From Paenibacillus pabuli (GTDB lineage: Bacteria > Bacillota > Bacilli > Paenibacillales > Paenibacillaceae), in the NCBI RefSeq assembly GCF_039831995.1, contig NZ_JBDOIO010000004.1, positions 806,001 to 870,000 on the forward strand: DNA of 64,000 bases, given 5' to 3'. The translations under genes were made by a program, and so were the position numbers. The number at the start of each line of letters is the position of its first letter. The stretch's first letter is position 1. Positions 55,050-62,643 of this stretch are shown here, one piece after another. The notes beneath the pieces are model-generated. The model searched no databases, was not told the DNA's origin, and saw only the letters and a program-made list of their open reading frames with translations.

Positions 55050-55358
55050 TTAATCAACGACTCCGAATACTAGGCTAAGATCTAGAGCACCAGAAATATT
55101 AACACTCGCACTCTGGGTTGGCACACCTTTACTAACTATACTAGTCCAAAGAACTTTCTCATCCCCTATATTAGTTAATTTTCCTGATTCTTCTTTAACA
55201 CTATCGTCAACCCCGTACATAAAATATAAATCTGAATATTGTCCATTTAGGGTGTAGCTTTGAGTAAGGGACTAATGATGCTCACCAAAACCGTTAATGC
55301 TAAAACCTCTTTTTGGAAGCTGTAAACCTTTATCATATTCCTGCCCATCGATTTTCAT
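55050..55358 (-). pseudogene. Broken NPCBM-like (carbohydrate-binding) domain fragment
   Basis: The reverse strand from ATG 55358 reads 102 codons with one internal TAG (55272-55274) after FGEHH. The two halves make one plausible domain: IDGQEYDKGLQLPKRGFSIN, then YTLNGQYSDLYFMYGVDD, and KVLWTSIVSKGVPTQSASVN ending LDLSLVFGVVD. The pattern (start DKGL, then YxLNGxY, GVDD, VLW, a hydrophobic beta-rich end) is that of NPCBM domains found in secreted glycosidases and stalk-type proteins of Paenibacillus. There is no signal peptide or complete gene around it. Confidence 0.65.
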
Positions 55359-55552
55359 CTTACATTAATCACCATATCTTCAGCTATCTTAATTGGAGGT
55401 TTGTTATATATAATTTTAAAGAGATTAAAGGAATGTAACTGTGACTGTTTGCAGGTTGTTAAGTTGTCTGAGAGTCTTCATTTATATTGCAACCCTTTAG
55501 TTGGAGATCGTATAATAAAGTAATCTAAACTGTGGAAAGGAATGATATTGCT

Positions 55553-56071
55553 GTGATTCACGAAAGCAAAGAAACATCTAAAATAGTAATAACCGATGTT
55601 GAATTAACATTCAATAGTGTATATGAGAAATCATATTTCCCTAAGGAATATGCTGAAGAAGTACAGCGAGCAAATGCTCTAATCCTTCCATATGAGGAAG
55701 GGTTTCGTGATCACAATGACCCACTTTTTCCTGAAGGATCTATAGCGTTTTTTCAATATGTTCAAGATGTTTCAAAAGGTACCGAGGTTACCTTTGATAT
55801 TTGCGCTTCTGATGAACAATTTCAAGAACTTGAACTCCACTCTGACCTTATAAACATACCAAATATTATAATGACAGTTATTGCTTTACCTATTGTTACG
55901 GGGCTGATAACTAACTATCTATACGATAAAATGAAGTCTCGAAGATCTGATCTTAAAGTAAAAGTAAACCTGATAGTAGAAACAGAAGGGAAATCGAAAC
56001 AAATTTCATATGAAGGTGATGCTGATAAATTTGATCAGACGATAAAAGCAGTTAATCTTTGGGAAGAGTAG
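55553..56071 (+). CDS. Small protein with one membrane helix, unknown function
   Basis: 172 aa from GTG 55553 (AAAGGA 11 nt upstream); an in-frame GTG at 55532 is the alternative. The N-terminal about 100 residues are soluble and acidic (ITDVELTFNSVYEKSYFPKE, EVTFDICASDEQFQELEL). One membrane helix at about 112-130 (IIMTVIALPIVTGLITNYLY) follows, then a basic stop (DKMKSRRSDLKVKV) and a short C-terminal domain with VNLIVETEGKSKQISYEGDADKF. I do not recognise the family. The 9-nt gap to the SEC-C gene implies a shared transcript. AT-rich. Confidence 0.7.
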   Translation: MIHESKETSKIVITDVELTFNSVYEKSYFPKEYAEEVQRANALILPYEEGFRDHNDPLFPEGSIAFFQYVQDVSKGTEVTFDICASDEQFQELELHSDLINIPNIIMTVIALPIVTGLITNYLYDKMKSRRSDLKVKVNLIVETEGKSKQISYEGDADKFDQTIKAVNLWEE

Positions 56072-56080
56072 GCTATATAC

Positions 56081-56902
56081 ATGGATCTGTTGACTGTTAA
56101 AAATTATTTGCATAATTTCCGCGGCACTGCTCTCAATGAAGATATTCCCAACCATCTTAAATCATTGAAGGCTATCGAAGTATCTCATAATAATCAGTTT
56201 GTAGCAAAAGAAATTTGGTGCATTGAACAGGTGTATAAAGTGATTCAAGGATATTTAACTGCCTTTCGAAATTTGCAAGAAAAAAAACATTTTGATGCCT
56301 GGCTAGCCTTTGATCGTGCTGATATAGAATTTTCCTTCCTTAGAAAACATTTGGATTTTCAAGATAATAAATTTAATTTACAATTTTACGATAAGATGAT
56401 TTTTCAGTATCAAAAGTTGTTTCCATACCAATATTTTATGAGTCGTGAAATGGTTGTAAAACGGGCTAGCTGTTCAATATGTGGAGAAACTGTTTCTATA
56501 AGGAGGCCTTGTGGTCACCGGATTGGAGAAATCTATAACGGTAACCATTGTGGTCGCATTATTGAGGACGCTGAATTTCTAGCTATAGCAATTGTAACTA
56601 ACCCATTTGACAAGTACACGGTACTTTTCCTAGAAGGAATGGAATACAATTATGCAATGCTTGATAATTTGCTAGGTCAAATATCTGGACCACATGATGA
56701 TTGGGACTTAGATGTACTGAAGGAGAAAAGAGAAGAGTACATTAAAATAGGTAGAAATCAACCCTGTCCTTGTAACTCTGGAGAAAAGTATAAACATTGT
56801 TGCCACAATACTGAAAAAGAACTATTCGACCATTATAGGGTCACCACTCACTCTAAAAAGTCTGTTAGTATTATTCCTATGCATACTGTACATACATGGT
56901 AG
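56081..56902 (+). CDS. SEC-C motif protein with a second zinc-ribbon-like motif
   Basis: 273 aa. The first 120 residues are helical (VKNYLHNFRGTALNEDIPNH). Residues about 126-150 read RASCSICGETVSIRRPCGHRIGEIYNGNHCG, a Cys/His cluster likely to bind zinc. Near the C-terminus, about 225-245, is a canonical SEC-C motif GRNQPCPCNSGEKYKHCCH. SEC-C motifs bind zinc and occur at the end of SecA and in many uncharacterised proteins. Function unknown; it pairs with the upstream membrane protein gene. Confidence 0.75.
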   Translation: MDLLTVKNYLHNFRGTALNEDIPNHLKSLKAIEVSHNNQFVAKEIWCIEQVYKVIQGYLTAFRNLQEKKHFDAWLAFDRADIEFSFLRKHLDFQDNKFNLQFYDKMIFQYQKLFPYQYFMSREMVVKRASCSICGETVSIRRPCGHRIGEIYNGNHCGRIIEDAEFLAIAIVTNPFDKYTVLFLEGMEYNYAMLDNLLGQISGPHDDWDLDVLKEKREEYIKIGRNQPCPCNSGEKYKHCCHNTEKELFDHYRVTTHSKKSVSIIPMHTVHTW

Positions 56903-57035
56903 TAATATAACACCATATTGTATTATTTGTTTATTGGTTGGCTTTTTGTTGATCGAACTCAGAAAACCTACATCGCCTTGTTGACTCCAACTTGCACAGC
57001 TCCGAGTCAGGCCGTTTTCTCTACGTTCGTTCTTT

Positions 57036-57058
57036 AAGCCCCGCGTACTCCGGGGCTT
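57036..57058. terminator. Terminator-like hairpin
   Basis: AAGCCCCG (57036-57043), loop CGTACTC, CGGGGCTT (57051-57058), then TGTAATT. Confidence 0.65.
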
Positions 57059-57190
57059 TGTAATTATCATTCCCCTTAGAAAGCATTTTCTCCAACGCAG
57101 CGTTGACCTGCTGTTGACTTCGGATACATGAGAATGCTCCAAAGTAGCTAACTTGGAATCCTGCACCGTGTACTTTCTGAATTCTCGCAA
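57050..57190 (-). pseudogene. Possible C-terminal relic of a tyrosine recombinase
   Basis: The reverse strand contains, in one frame, LEHSHVSEVN and, shifted by one base, QQQVNAALEKMLSKGNDN. Joined, they resemble the tail of phage-type tyrosine integrases (SHVxPExQQQVxxALEKML). A single-base deletion between the two frames would explain the break. No catalytic core is present, so the match rests on a few residues and is tentative. Confidence 0.35.
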
Positions 57191-57192
57191 CA

Positions 57193-57223
57193 CAATAAGC
57201 CCGCGTTCTTAGCGGGCTTATTG
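57193..57223. terminator. Bidirectional terminator
   Basis: CAATAAGCCCGC (57193-57204), 7-nt loop, GCGGGCTTATTG (57212-57223): a perfect 12-bp stem. Confidence 0.75.
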
Positions 57224-57281
57224 TCACTAGTATTATATGTTATTTTTTTCGTTTTTGGGAACACGAACTCCCTGACAATAA

Positions 57282-58385
57282 CTACTTCTTATTATCATTT
57301 GCAAGTATGTCGATTTGATCTAAAAGCGTCTGCACCGACTTTTGCTTTTTACCATGCATACTTAGATAATCTTCGATTTTGTCAAAGCATGCATCCAAAT
57401 CCTCGAGTTCACTATCAGTAAAAGTAATGGTTGTGATTCCGAAATCTCCAAAATAGTCGTTTCTATTACGCATTTCCTTACCCCACTGCAATTTTAAATC
57501 ACTATTCCATTCAATTTGCCTACCACTTTTAGCTCCTTTTACAGACATGTGTGAAGATTGTGGACTTATTTCAAAGCCCACAATCTTCATAGTATGGGGA
57601 TTTAAGATTGTAAAATCCAACCTATACTTGTGCTCCTTATCTGCTCCACCCCACCGTAGCTCTGGAATTAGGAATGGTTCTTCTAAAATGTTCTCAGATT
57701 TTTAGGTAATCAATATATCGATCATATAATTCCTTTTCGTACTGTGATCTTTTAAGACGCTTTAAGATGTTCTTAATGAATTTATATAGTTCTTCTAGAG
57801 AATCGAATTCGTACAATTCGTCATTTTCAATATCAACAAGTCCAGTACTCATTACATGACCTATAGTCCAGTATGAGAATTCAGCTTTGCGAATCTCGCT
57901 CACGTCATTTTTTCCATTTCTTATCTCTTTTAACTGGTGATATCAGCAACCCCAGTAGATATCTTTATCCCCAAACCAATAACTCCACAAACTTTCTATT
58001 GGCTTTTCCCTAGTTCGTTCTTCAAATTTTCTATAGAAATTCCTCTCAAGAAACAACATAAGATATTGCTTGAATTTCTTACCCTTCAACAAATGAAACA
58101 AAGGATGGCCACCGGACCACCTATCATCTCCCTCTGTTTCAATAAACCCTTCCAACCACCTCGAAATAAACTCATCAGGTTTCGCATACTGAGTGTTTAC
58201 GCAATCGGCATATTCGTTATTTTTTCCACCAATCATTCCGTGGAGCGAGTGGATGGTAATATCTTTTCCTAAAATTGCTGTAGCTCGGTTTAGTACGCTA
58301 GGTCGAAGGCTTTCTAATTTAGTAGTAGCTCTTTTATTATTTTATTAACAGTTTTCTTCTCTTCCTTAATTATCGTCAGTATATC
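57282..58385 (-). pseudogene. Multiply frameshifted gene of unknown family
   Basis: Four consecutive reverse-strand reading frames join into one plausible protein of about 365 aa if three single-base changes in homopolymers are undone: the T run at 58332-58335, the C run at 57950-57953 and the T run at 57699-57703. The reconstructed order is SVLNRATAILGKDITIHSLH, then FISRWLEGFIETEGDDRW, WSYWFGDKDIYWG, SEIRKAEFSYWTIGHVMS, ELYDRYIDYLK, PELRWGGADKEHKYRLDF, VGFEISPQSSHMSVKG and FGDFGITTITFTDSELED. No start codon with a ribosome site is obvious near 58385. I do not recognise the family; RLDF...GFEIS might be a nuclease-like D/E core, but this is speculation. Sequencing error in homopolymers is an alternative. 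Confidence 0.7.
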
Positions 58386-58762
58386 TCTTCACCTTTCAAT
58401 AAAGATGTTCAAATATAAAGTTAGTATAAACGTCCCTCCCATTTTAGGGAAATATTATCTTTAATTCTCTCAGATTGGGTCACTATGACAACCACAGAAT
58501 TGATGAGTGAAGAAGTAGTTGATTCTGTGTTGGCTACGCCAACCTGTCTTTGTAAGAGTTGCTTTTAGAAGTAAGTATGTATGGGATGGGAAGCTTTACT
58601 TTGCTGTGGTGAGGTTTCCCGGCTCTTTATCTATATACTCGAATATTAACAGTATAATGATTGTTATTATATGTAATTAATTACAAAATTTAGGTGTCAA
58701 TAGGTGTTGTTGACTCGCTGTTGACTTCGGGCATACAAAACAAGCCGCCATAGCCTCCCGGG
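58386..58762. other. Low-GC stretch at the island's right end
   Basis: No gene recognised. 58705-58733 (GTTGTTGACTCGCTGTTGAC and on) resembles 57106-57133, at 22 of about 27 positions. The last bases form the left arm of the sseA terminator (CCGCCAT, 58746-58752). Confidence 0.45.
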
Positions 58763-59180
58763 CTGCATGGCGGTGTATTCGTTTTTGAGATACTGTAGAC
58801 CCGTGCTCCGTACCTACTCTTCCGCAGTTTCCACTGCATTCTCCTCATAACTAATCCAGTCGCTCCAGCTTCCGGCATACAGCTTCACATTGGTATATCC
58901 GGCTTCCTCGAGCGCAATCACGTTCGGGCAGGCCGAGACGCCGGAGCCGCAGTATACGATGATGGGCTCGTCCTTCGCCAGCTTTCCAAAGCGTTCTTCC
59001 AATGTACTTACGTCAGACCACCGACCTTCTGCATTCAGTACATCCTTCCAAAAATAATTCTGCGCACCCGGAATATGTCCGGCCTTGGCGTCAATTGGTT
59101 CCTCCAGCCCCGCATAGCGGCGGGCATCGCGTGAATCAATCAGCACCGCTGAGCTATTCGCCGAAGCGTGCTGAGCATCC
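58763..59180. repeat. 418-bp direct repeat, right copy (within intact sseA)
   Basis: Right copy of the repeat at 51340-51757, covering the last 367 bp of sseA and 51 bp after its stop codon. The segment from one repeat start to the next is 7423 bp. Confidence 0.95.
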
Positions 59181-59650
59181 TGCACGCTGGCGAGCATGTG
59201 CGGCTGCACGTTCGCTTCGAATGTGGACGGGATCCGTACGGGCACATCCGCAGTGACTGGGAACTTGGCGTTCTGCCAAGCAGAGAAGCCCTCGTCCATC
59301 ACGTACACCTGTTCATGGCCCAGATAACGAAGCAGCCACCATAGACGCGAGGCGTTCATACCACCCTGATCATCGTAGGCAACAATACGAGCATTTGAAC
59401 CGATTCCCGCCTTCGAGAGACGCTTAGCCAGTTCTGTTGGGTCAGGGAGCGGGTGGCGTCCGCCATGAGCAGACACGGGAGAGGACAGATCCTGTTCCAG
59501 ATCGAGATAAACGGCACCTGGAATATGTCCGGCTTCGTAAGCTGGTCTTCCTGCATCCGGTTGACCGAGCAGGAATCTGCAGTCGGCAATGACCACATCC
59601 GGTTCGTACATTCTGGCGAGCAGCCAGCGCATGGATACAATGTTTTTCAT
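58814..59650 (-). CDS. sseA: Sulfurtransferase (thiosulfate/3-mercaptopyruvate), two rhodanese domains
   Basis: 278 aa from ATG 59650 (AAGGCGGTG upstream; the frame is open to 59734). Two rhodanese modules: an inactive N-terminal one (VVIADCRFLLGQPDAGRPAY; HIPGAVYLDLEQDL; YDDQGGMNASRLWWLLRYLG) and a catalytic C-terminal one (LIDSRDARRYAGLEEP; HIPGAQNYFWKD; active-site loop YCGSGVSACP with the persulfide Cys). It transfers sulfur from mercaptopyruvate or thiosulfate to acceptors in the cytoplasm. Intact; its 3' 367 bp are duplicated at 51.4 kb, and two older relics of the same end lie further left. Confidence 0.95.
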   Translation of the reverse strand: MKNIVSMRWLLARMYEPDVVIADCRFLLGQPDAGRPAYEAGHIPGAVYLDLEQDLSSPVSAHGGRHPLPDPTELAKRLSKAGIGSNARIVAYDDQGGMNASRLWWLLRYLGHEQVYVMDEGFSAWQNAKFPVTADVPVRIPSTFEANVQPHMLASVQDAQHASANSSAVLIDSRDARRYAGLEEPIDAKAGHIPGAQNYFWKDVLNAEGRWSDVSTLEERFGKLAKDEPIIVYCGSGVSACPNVIALEEAGYTNVKLYAGSWSDWISYEENAVETAEE

Positions 59651-59749
59651 GAAAATACACCGCCTTATGAAGAGTATTGGATTCCAATTGAAGTCTGTTG
59701 TATCAGACTCCAATCGTTCTTTTTGCCATGCCATATGTTGCTGATAAAG

Positions 59750-60694
59750 TTACACCGCCGTAGGTTCGACAGGCCCTTTTCCGCCTACAGGAGCGTCAGC
59801 GGTAATGGGCGCCGGTTTGGTTTTGCCATACCGAATGAAAATCCATACCCCAAAGATAATGATGACGCCGGCAATCATCTGCATGGCACTAAGGGATTCA
59901 CCAAGCAGCATCCAGGCCAGCAGGGAGGAGAACACGGGCTCACCGAGCACGCCCATGGATACCGTTGTGGCATTCATATACTGAAGCAGCCAGTTAAAGA
60001 GATAGTGTCCGAAGATCGTCGGCACGATGGCTAGCAGCAGGAAAATCCCCCACTCTGAAGCGGCATAACCCCCGAACGGATGCCCCATGGCCAAATTATA
60101 TACCGCCAGCGTGCAGGCAGCGACGAAAAATACCCAGAAATTATAAGAGAAGGCACTTAGTCCGGAACGCAGGAATTGTCCAAGCAGCATATGGATGGCT
60201 ACCGCAATCGTTCCCAGCAGAGATAGGAGATCGCCTTGCAGTGCCGTACCGGCCAGCTGAAAATCTCCAGCTCCGATGGCGATGGAGCCAAGCAGGGCGA
60301 TGCCCATGCCGATAATCATCATGCGGTTAATTTTGGCTTTGAACAGCCACACGGAACCTGCCAAAATCAATATGGGTTCAAGGGCAAGAATGACCGTGGA
60401 GCTGGCCACACTCGTAAGTCTGAGCGATCCCATCCACAGCAGGAAATGAAGTGCCAGCATCACACCGGATGCGAGCAGCAGCCCCCACTGCCTGAAATTA
60501 AGGCGCATCATCTCATGCCGGTATTTCCAGACAAACGGAAGCATCAGCAGGTTGGTTAGAAACAGCCGGTACATGGCGATGACAGCCACATCTGCACTGG
60601 ACCAGCGCACGAAAATGGAAGAAAACGAGATGGCAATAATGCCGACAACGAACAGAAGTTCAATGGATCTGCCGGCACGAAACAAGCTTGTCAT
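59750..60694 (-). CDS. EamA/DMT-family transporter
   Basis: 314 aa; ATG after AAGGAGCT. Ten predicted membrane helices in two EamA repeats: first with SFSSIFVRWSSADVAVIAMYRL and SVASSTVILALEPILILAGS, second with GTIAVAIHMLLGQFLRSGLS and ATTVSMGVLGEPVFSSLLAW followed by GESLSAMQMIAGVIIIFGVW. Such proteins export or import small metabolites; the substrate is unknown. The C-terminal tail is short and cytoplasmic. It is upstream of sseA in the same direction, 99 nt away, with no evident terminator between them. Confidence 0.92.
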   Translation of the reverse strand: MTSLFRAGRSIELLFVVGIIAISFSSIFVRWSSADVAVIAMYRLFLTNLLMLPFVWKYRHEMMRLNFRQWGLLLASGVMLALHFLLWMGSLRLTSVASSTVILALEPILILAGSVWLFKAKINRMMIIGMGIALLGSIAIGAGDFQLAGTALQGDLLSLLGTIAVAIHMLLGQFLRSGLSAFSYNFWVFFVAACTLAVYNLAMGHPFGGYAASEWGIFLLLAIVPTIFGHYLFNWLLQYMNATTVSMGVLGEPVFSSLLAWMLLGESLSAMQMIAGVIIIFGVWIFIRYGKTKPAPITADAPVGGKGPVEPTAV

Positions 60695-60916
60695 GGATGT
60701 AGCTCCTTCTTGAAGTCAAATGGCGTAAATCAATTCATTATACAGGAGAACGCAGCCGTTCGAAAAGCGATGAAAGGAAAATAGATAAGCAGATTGTAAC
60801 CGGGCTTGTAACTATTCTGTCATTCACCAAGGCCGCTTTTCTATTAATCTTCTATATAGAGACATGAAACGATATAATATACCAATAATCGGGAAATTAA
60901 GGAAGTGGCACTGAAA

Positions 60917-61819
60917 GTGAGAGTTCAACAACAGACAGCAGGCGAAAATGGCGGCATTGCGAGCAGAAGCAGCCGAGCAAAGACACATAAACGAAGACGA
61001 ATCCGGTACGGAAGATTGAGTGCAGCCCTGATACTGCTTGCACTGATCATTACCGGTTTAACATATGCATTCATTGGAATGACCCACTGGATTAAGGGCT
61101 ATGTCGCACCGCCCCCTATAGCTGTCATTGAACAGCCAACCAAGCTGGGCATGATTGAAATGACTCCGGATGTGAAGGAAGAGCCTGCACGATTTCAGGG
61201 ACAGGTTCGCAAGCTGGCATACATAACGTTTGATGATGGACCAAGTGAATATACGGAACAACTGCTGGATATTTTGAAAGAGCATGAGGCCAAGGCAACC
61301 TTTTTCATGATTGGACGTCAGTTGAATCAACATAAGTCTGCGGTAGAGCGATTGGTCCAAGAGGGCAGCTACCCGGGGCTTCACAGTATGACACATAACT
61401 ATAACACCCTGTACAAAAGCGGAAGCTCCGCGAACTTCGTGAAAGAATTCAAGAAGGAGCAGAAGATGGTGCAGGATCTGATTGGCTTCACGCCGCATCT
61501 GATTCGCGCTCCTTACGGCAGCAGTCCGCAGATCGATGAATCCTTCAGGGGCGACATTGCCGCAGCGGGTTTCAAAATGTGGGATTGGACGACAGACTCT
61601 CTGGATTGGAATCTTCCGGGTCAGCCGGACAAGATCGTGGCGCGTGTCAGCAAAAGTGTGCACCGGGACAAGGAAGTGATCCTGATGCATGAAAGGGAGC
61701 AGACGGTGCAGGCGTTGCCGCGTATTCTGAAATTGCTTGAAGATCGGGGTTATGAGTTCGAGGTCTACGATCCGAATGCACATTGGACTGCCAATTTTAG
61801 CGGAGATACCCGCTTGTAA
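60917..61819 (+). CDS. Membrane-anchored polysaccharide deacetylase (NodB domain)
   Basis: 300 aa from GTG 60917 (AAGGAAG 11 nt upstream; GTG 60905 would overlap that site). A basic N-terminus, one membrane helix (AALILLALIITGLTYAFIGM) and a NodB domain (about 95-285): metal Asp in ITFDDGPSEYT, HSMTHNYNTLY (H-x3-H), catalytic RAPYGSS, WDWTTDSLDW, and VILMHE with the last catalytic His. It removes acetyl groups from a cell-wall polymer, probably peptidoglycan GlcNAc/MurNAc, outside the membrane. A TATAAT at 60873-60878 could be its -10. Followed by a lipoprotein gene 40 nt downstream, likely co-transcribed. Confidence 0.92.
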   Translation: MRVQQQTAGENGGIASRSSRAKTHKRRRIRYGRLSAALILLALIITGLTYAFIGMTHWIKGYVAPPPIAVIEQPTKLGMIEMTPDVKEEPARFQGQVRKLAYITFDDGPSEYTEQLLDILKEHEAKATFFMIGRQLNQHKSAVERLVQEGSYPGLHSMTHNYNTLYKSGSSANFVKEFKKEQKMVQDLIGFTPHLIRAPYGSSPQIDESFRGDIAAAGFKMWDWTTDSLDWNLPGQPDKIVARVSKSVHRDKEVILMHEREQTVQALPRILKLLEDRGYEFEVYDPNAHWTANFSGDTRL

Positions 61820-61859
61820 TCAGGGACGATAATACAAATGCAAGAGAGGAGACGACCGA

Positions 61860-62513
61860 GTGCGTACGTGGAAAAAATCAGCACTGGCTGCCGTCGGTCT
61901 GGCGTTGACGGTGATCACCAGTGCGTGTGGACAGCCGCAGGAGCCGGCTGCGAATCAGGTAAACCAACTGATCCTGAATGATCAGGAAATGGCTCAGAAT
62001 CTGAAGGGACTTGCCCGTCATGAACGGGAGGAAATGGAATTGTACACATCGATTTTAAATAAGGGGAAAAACAAAAACAGTGACCTGGAGTCACTGCTGG
62101 ATGAGGCGGAAGATCATATCGCCGAGCGGAGAAAACTGCTGGAGCAGGCGGAAACCTTGATGAAGCAGACACGGGAACGGACACCCGCTGTACGGGATTC
62201 CCTGGGACGATTATCTTTTGAAAAAGAAGAAACGCTCGTTCAGGCACAAACCGTTCTGGACCAATACGAGGCAAGAGCACAGGCATTTGAGGATTTTGCA
62301 GCTTTTTATGAGCAAAGTTTGGATGCCGATGAATTGCTGTATTCATTAATGAGAGGCAGCGCAGAACCGAATCTGGTCAAAATCAAACGCGCTATCCGGG
62401 AACGCAATAGCCAATATGCGCATCTTGCCGAGTTAAGGAAGCAATTCAACAAGCAGACGAAAGCGTTCAACGGGGCCAATGCGAAGCTTGTTCAAATGGA
62501 ACAAGCCAGTTAA
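61860..62513 (+). CDS. YkyA-family cell-wall-binding lipoprotein
   Basis: 217 aa; GTG start after GAGGAG. Signal peptide with lipobox TSAC (about 20-23), then an almost entirely helical, charged, coiled-coil body (QEMAQNLKGLARHEREEMEL; LLDEAEDHIAERRKLLEQAE; VKIKRAIRERNSQYAHLAEL). This layout is that of YkyA-like 'putative cell-wall binding lipoproteins' of Bacilli. It probably lies at the membrane-wall interface; no enzyme domain. Confidence 0.85.
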   Translation: MRTWKKSALAAVGLALTVITSACGQPQEPAANQVNQLILNDQEMAQNLKGLARHEREEMELYTSILNKGKNKNSDLESLLDEAEDHIAERRKLLEQAETLMKQTRERTPAVRDSLGRLSFEKEETLVQAQTVLDQYEARAQAFEDFAAFYEQSLDADELLYSLMRGSAEPNLVKIKRAIRERNSQYAHLAELRKQFNKQTKAFNGANAKLVQMEQAS

Positions 62514-62643
62514 AGATGCGTTTGATTTCGGGGTGTCTATTTATCTATCTGATTGAGCTAGCGACCAGCCGTGTAAGTACTAGTATGCAGAATGAAGCAA
62601 CATGGACAAGCATCATTGCGTATAAGCTAACGGAGGTGTTCAT

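Larger units (their letters stand above)
54766..55552. other. 787-bp low-GC gap with relics
   Basis: Contains a hairpin (54929-54971), a broken NPCBM-like fragment on the reverse strand (55050-55358) and the upstream region of the next gene, with a TATAATAA at 55511-55518. No intact gene was recognised. Confidence 0.5.
56903..57281. other. Intergenic stretch with two hairpins and an integrase-like relic
   Basis: Holds hairpins at 57036-57058 and 57193-57223 and the reverse-strand relic at 57050-57190 described separately. No intact gene was seen. Confidence 0.5.

Noticed and set aside
56822..57193. 123-codon reverse ORF overlapping the SEC-C gene end
   Set aside because: Most of it crosses the SEC-C gene and a terminator; only the integrase-like piece near 57050-57190 seemed meaningful, and it needs a frameshift.
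61058..61783. 241-codon reverse ORF
   Set aside because: Antisense to the polysaccharide deacetylase; no motifs of its own.
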